Below are positions 61,249-64,000 of a stretch of DNA of 64,000 bases, piece after piece. Under the pieces are notes generated by a model. The model was not told the DNA's origin, did not search any database, and saw only the letters and a list, made by a program, of their open reading frames with translations. Both the position numbers and the translations under genes were made by a program. How positions within the stretch are numbered: the first letter of the stretch is position 1; each line of letters begins with the position of its first letter. The DNA is from Aphidius gifuensis (lineage: Eukaryota; Arthropoda; Insecta; Hymenoptera; Braconidae), in NCBI RefSeq assembly GCF_014905175.1, contig NC_057791.1:23970537-24034536 (forward strand). The letters are read 5' to 3'.

Positions 61249-64000
61249 AATTATGCTAATATTAATCCAAACTTTCGGTTTAACAATGTGCATGTAAGTT
61301 ATATATTTTGTGTCGAATCAGTCGGTTATTTACCTCAGTTCAGTTCATCAAGTTTATAATTTTTTTTTTTTTTTTTTGGCTTCTATCCAATGATATTCTA
61401 AATTTCTTTCTTAAAGTTTTTTTTTTACGACACTGATCGCTCCCCTTGTGTGGTCGTGTTTTTTTTCACTCCAGGGTTATTTATACGTAGACAGTATTAT
61501 TTTTGTTCTTTTTTTTGCATTTTTAGATTTTGAGAAAATTTGGTAATTTTTTAAATTGGTAAAAAAAATATTTATAAACAAAAATTCTATGAAATTATGA
61601 TTTTTAGTATTTGAAAAATATCTGAATATAATTATCTTAAAAGTTATAGAAATTTATTTTAATTATTTTTATATTTTTTTAAATTTTATATTTTGCCATG
61701 ACTTGCAGATAAAATTCAGGAGTTTTCACTACTTATTCGTCAAAAAAAAAATATTTTCAAATTAAAATTTCATGAAATTATACTTCTAGTATTTAAACAA
61801 CATTTAAATATAATTATCCTAAAAATTGTACAAATTAATTTCAATTATTTATATTTATTTTTTCAATTTTTATATTTTTCCAAGTCGATACTTTTTTCCA
61901 AAATTCATCGTTCACGAAAAAAAATATTTCTAACTAAAAATTTCATGAAATAATGCTTCCACTATTTAAACTACTTCCAAATATAATTATTCTATACAAT
62001 ATTTGTTGAATTTGAAAAATTATTTCTCCTTTATTATCATCCCAGAATCAATTGACCCGAATTTTTTTTATCAATCAATACTATTATATATTTTATTTTT
62101 ATTTTAATAATACCTAATGATAAAACTCATAGACATAAATAAATAAATAATAGTAACTGTATTTATATTGATGTTATCATTCATACAATTGAAAAAGAAT
62201 GATAATTAATCGGACTGCTCAACGATTATTAATTAAACACAGTGTTCATAAGAGGGTAAAACACAACCTCGTGTTTGATTATAATCTTTTCTCACAATAT
62301 ATGCTCTTTTCATTAACCAACTAAAATAATATCTACTATATTATTTCATTATTCTCTATTATTTTTTATATTTTAACATAAGTAAATAATTTTCACCACT
62401 AAAATTTTACTTTATATTCTCGTTAAATACTCTCATTTACATTATCATGACTTTCATCAAAATTCGCCTCCTTCTTGGCAATCTTTAACCCCAAAATTAT
62501 ATCTATGTATATTCACATAAAAAATATATATATATTTATAATTAATTTACATTTATATTACATTCACAAGGCATATTGTTTTTTTCAATTTTATTTTTAT
62601 TTATTTTATCACACTCGAGTTATATTATTTATCATTTCAAGTGTTGAGTCATAAAGTTTAAGGATAAATTCAAGACATCTGGAATATATATTATAAATGC
62701 ATATGTATATATATATTTGTGGCTGTATATCAATGAGTTTAACAGACGATAATTATTGAGATATGCTAATGTATATATAGTTCATTATTTTGATGCATAT
62801 TCCATCAATTTTCGTAGCGTATATATTCGTCAATTAAATTGTTAAGAATCTCTGTGGTGTTTCTCCAATTAGTGTCAATAGTCAATTACCATATGCACAA
62901 GGATCTTTACTTGCATGTTATACAATATTCATTGATAGTGGTTTTAGTATAACACGTATATCTAATATACATTACAGCCCTTAACTTTGTTTACCTTATA
63001 TCTATGTACGCTTGATGTTTGACAGTTTGATTTTTGCACAAACTTGTTCAACTAAATCATCAAAGGTTATCATGTTTTTGTCTTTTTTATGGATCATTGT
63101 TAGGTATAAAAAAATTACTTGATAATAGTATTAAAAAAACACTGAATAATAAAATTCTTAGTCGATTTTTTCGACCCTTTGTTTTAAAATGAATTTTGTT
63201 TGGAAATAAAAATAAAATTAAAAAGCTATTTATCAGGATTTTATAAATAAAAGTTTTTTAAAACTTTAAAATGTATGAGTTTTTAGTTTAATTAAATTTA
63301 ACAAATTATATTGTGTTTTTTTTGGGTAAAAAAATACAGCTAAAACATGAAAAATCTGATAGATTTTGTAATTTTTATTAAATGATTTCAAAAAAATTAG
63401 ATGAACTTTTTGATTTAAAAATAAATTTATGATACTGTGACTTTAGAATCGACATCAAGGCATCATAACATTAAATAAAACCTCTCTCCCTCTCTTGAAA
63501 AGAGAAAAAAAAAAAAAAATTGCTAAAAAGTTTAAATGGAACAGAGCTGTTAAAGTTTCAAGTAAATAAAACTAAAAATATTTATATGCATATTTACAAT
63601 TTAATATGCAAAAATTTTGTGTAATTTTACGGTATAATTTAAAGTTTTGAATAATTTAAAATACCCTTTTAAATTCACACACACTCAACAAAATGACATT
63701 TAAAGAATTTATCTTTATTGCATTTTTGAGAACAAAGTTGGTAAATATCCATACATATTAACACGTTCAACTTTACGAAAGAATCTCAATCATGGACATC
63801 TACAACAAACACCACTGACTTTATATATTGCGTTTATCATTGAATCAAGTATTTCAAAAATGACGATTAAAAATGAACAAATAAAAATAAATTTGTTCAA
63901 CAATGAATTAATCACTTCTCTATTGAATTTTAAATTGAATTAAAAATTTTGTTTTATTTATTATTTCATATTTTTCATGGCATATTAAATTGAGCTGAGT

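Larger units (their letters stand above)
41505..64000. other. Upstream/5'-intron region with no confident gene
   Basis: This lies 5' of the first supported exon of the minus-strand gene. It is AT-rich with GC-richer islands near 43300-43640, 44600-44900, 46175-46230, 47470-47960, 49640-49760, 51600-51740, 52370-52510, 53860-54010, 54424-54653, 55390-55521, 56170-56400, 57760-57890, 58720-58930 and 60700-60980. No signal-peptide exon with a phase-1 donor could be established on the minus strand. The gene's first exon may be here as an unrecognised short exon or beyond 64 kb. Confidence 0.5.

Overview
This window is eukaryotic. It is very AT-rich, with long poly-A and poly-T runs and coding exons split by spliceosomal introns. 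It looks like an insect genome. The extreme AT content and the gene family fit a hymenopteran, perhaps a parasitoid wasp, but the species cannot be fixed from the sequence. The only gene I can support firmly is on the minus strand: a sidestep-family (Side, the receptor side of the Beat/Side system) immunoglobulin-superfamily transmembrane protein. Ten coding exons lie between 39453 and 18858. They join in frame to about 840 residues: five Ig domains, one FN3 domain, one membrane helix and a cytoplasmic tail of about 150 residues. The start codon and signal peptide are not among these exons. They lie upstream at higher coordinates, either unrecognised in 39.5-64 kb or outside the window.

Layout from low to high coordinate. 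1-18.5 kb: AT-rich intergenic DNA beyond the 3' end of the gene, with one tRNA-derived SINE-like element and no supported gene. 18858-19617: the last two coding exons (tail and membrane helix). 19618-27136: a 7.5-kb intron with structured GC-richer islands, a local duplication carrying two more SINE-like copies, a 91-nt relic of a second sidestep-type Ig1 exon, and a possible 31-nt stop-containing microexon. 27137-28412: FN3 and Ig5 exons, joined by a probable GC-AG intron. 31241-31771: Ig4 and the second half of Ig3. 31968-32539: four head-to-tail 143-bp repeats in an intron. 34728-37059: first half of Ig3, then Ig2. 37434-39453: two exons that make Ig1.

The most striking feature is an inverted second copy of the complete Ig2 exon with both splice sites and part of each flanking intron (about 760 bp) at 40742-41504 on the plus strand, facing the resident copy at 36541-37300. 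The two exons differ at 2 of 318 bases, both synonymous, while the flanks differ by a few percent. This could be a recent inverted duplication, an inversion-prone locus, or a misplaced haplotype in the assembly. From 41.5 to 64 kb the DNA is again AT-rich. It is probably the large 5' intron or upstream region, with scattered exon-like islands but no confident gene.
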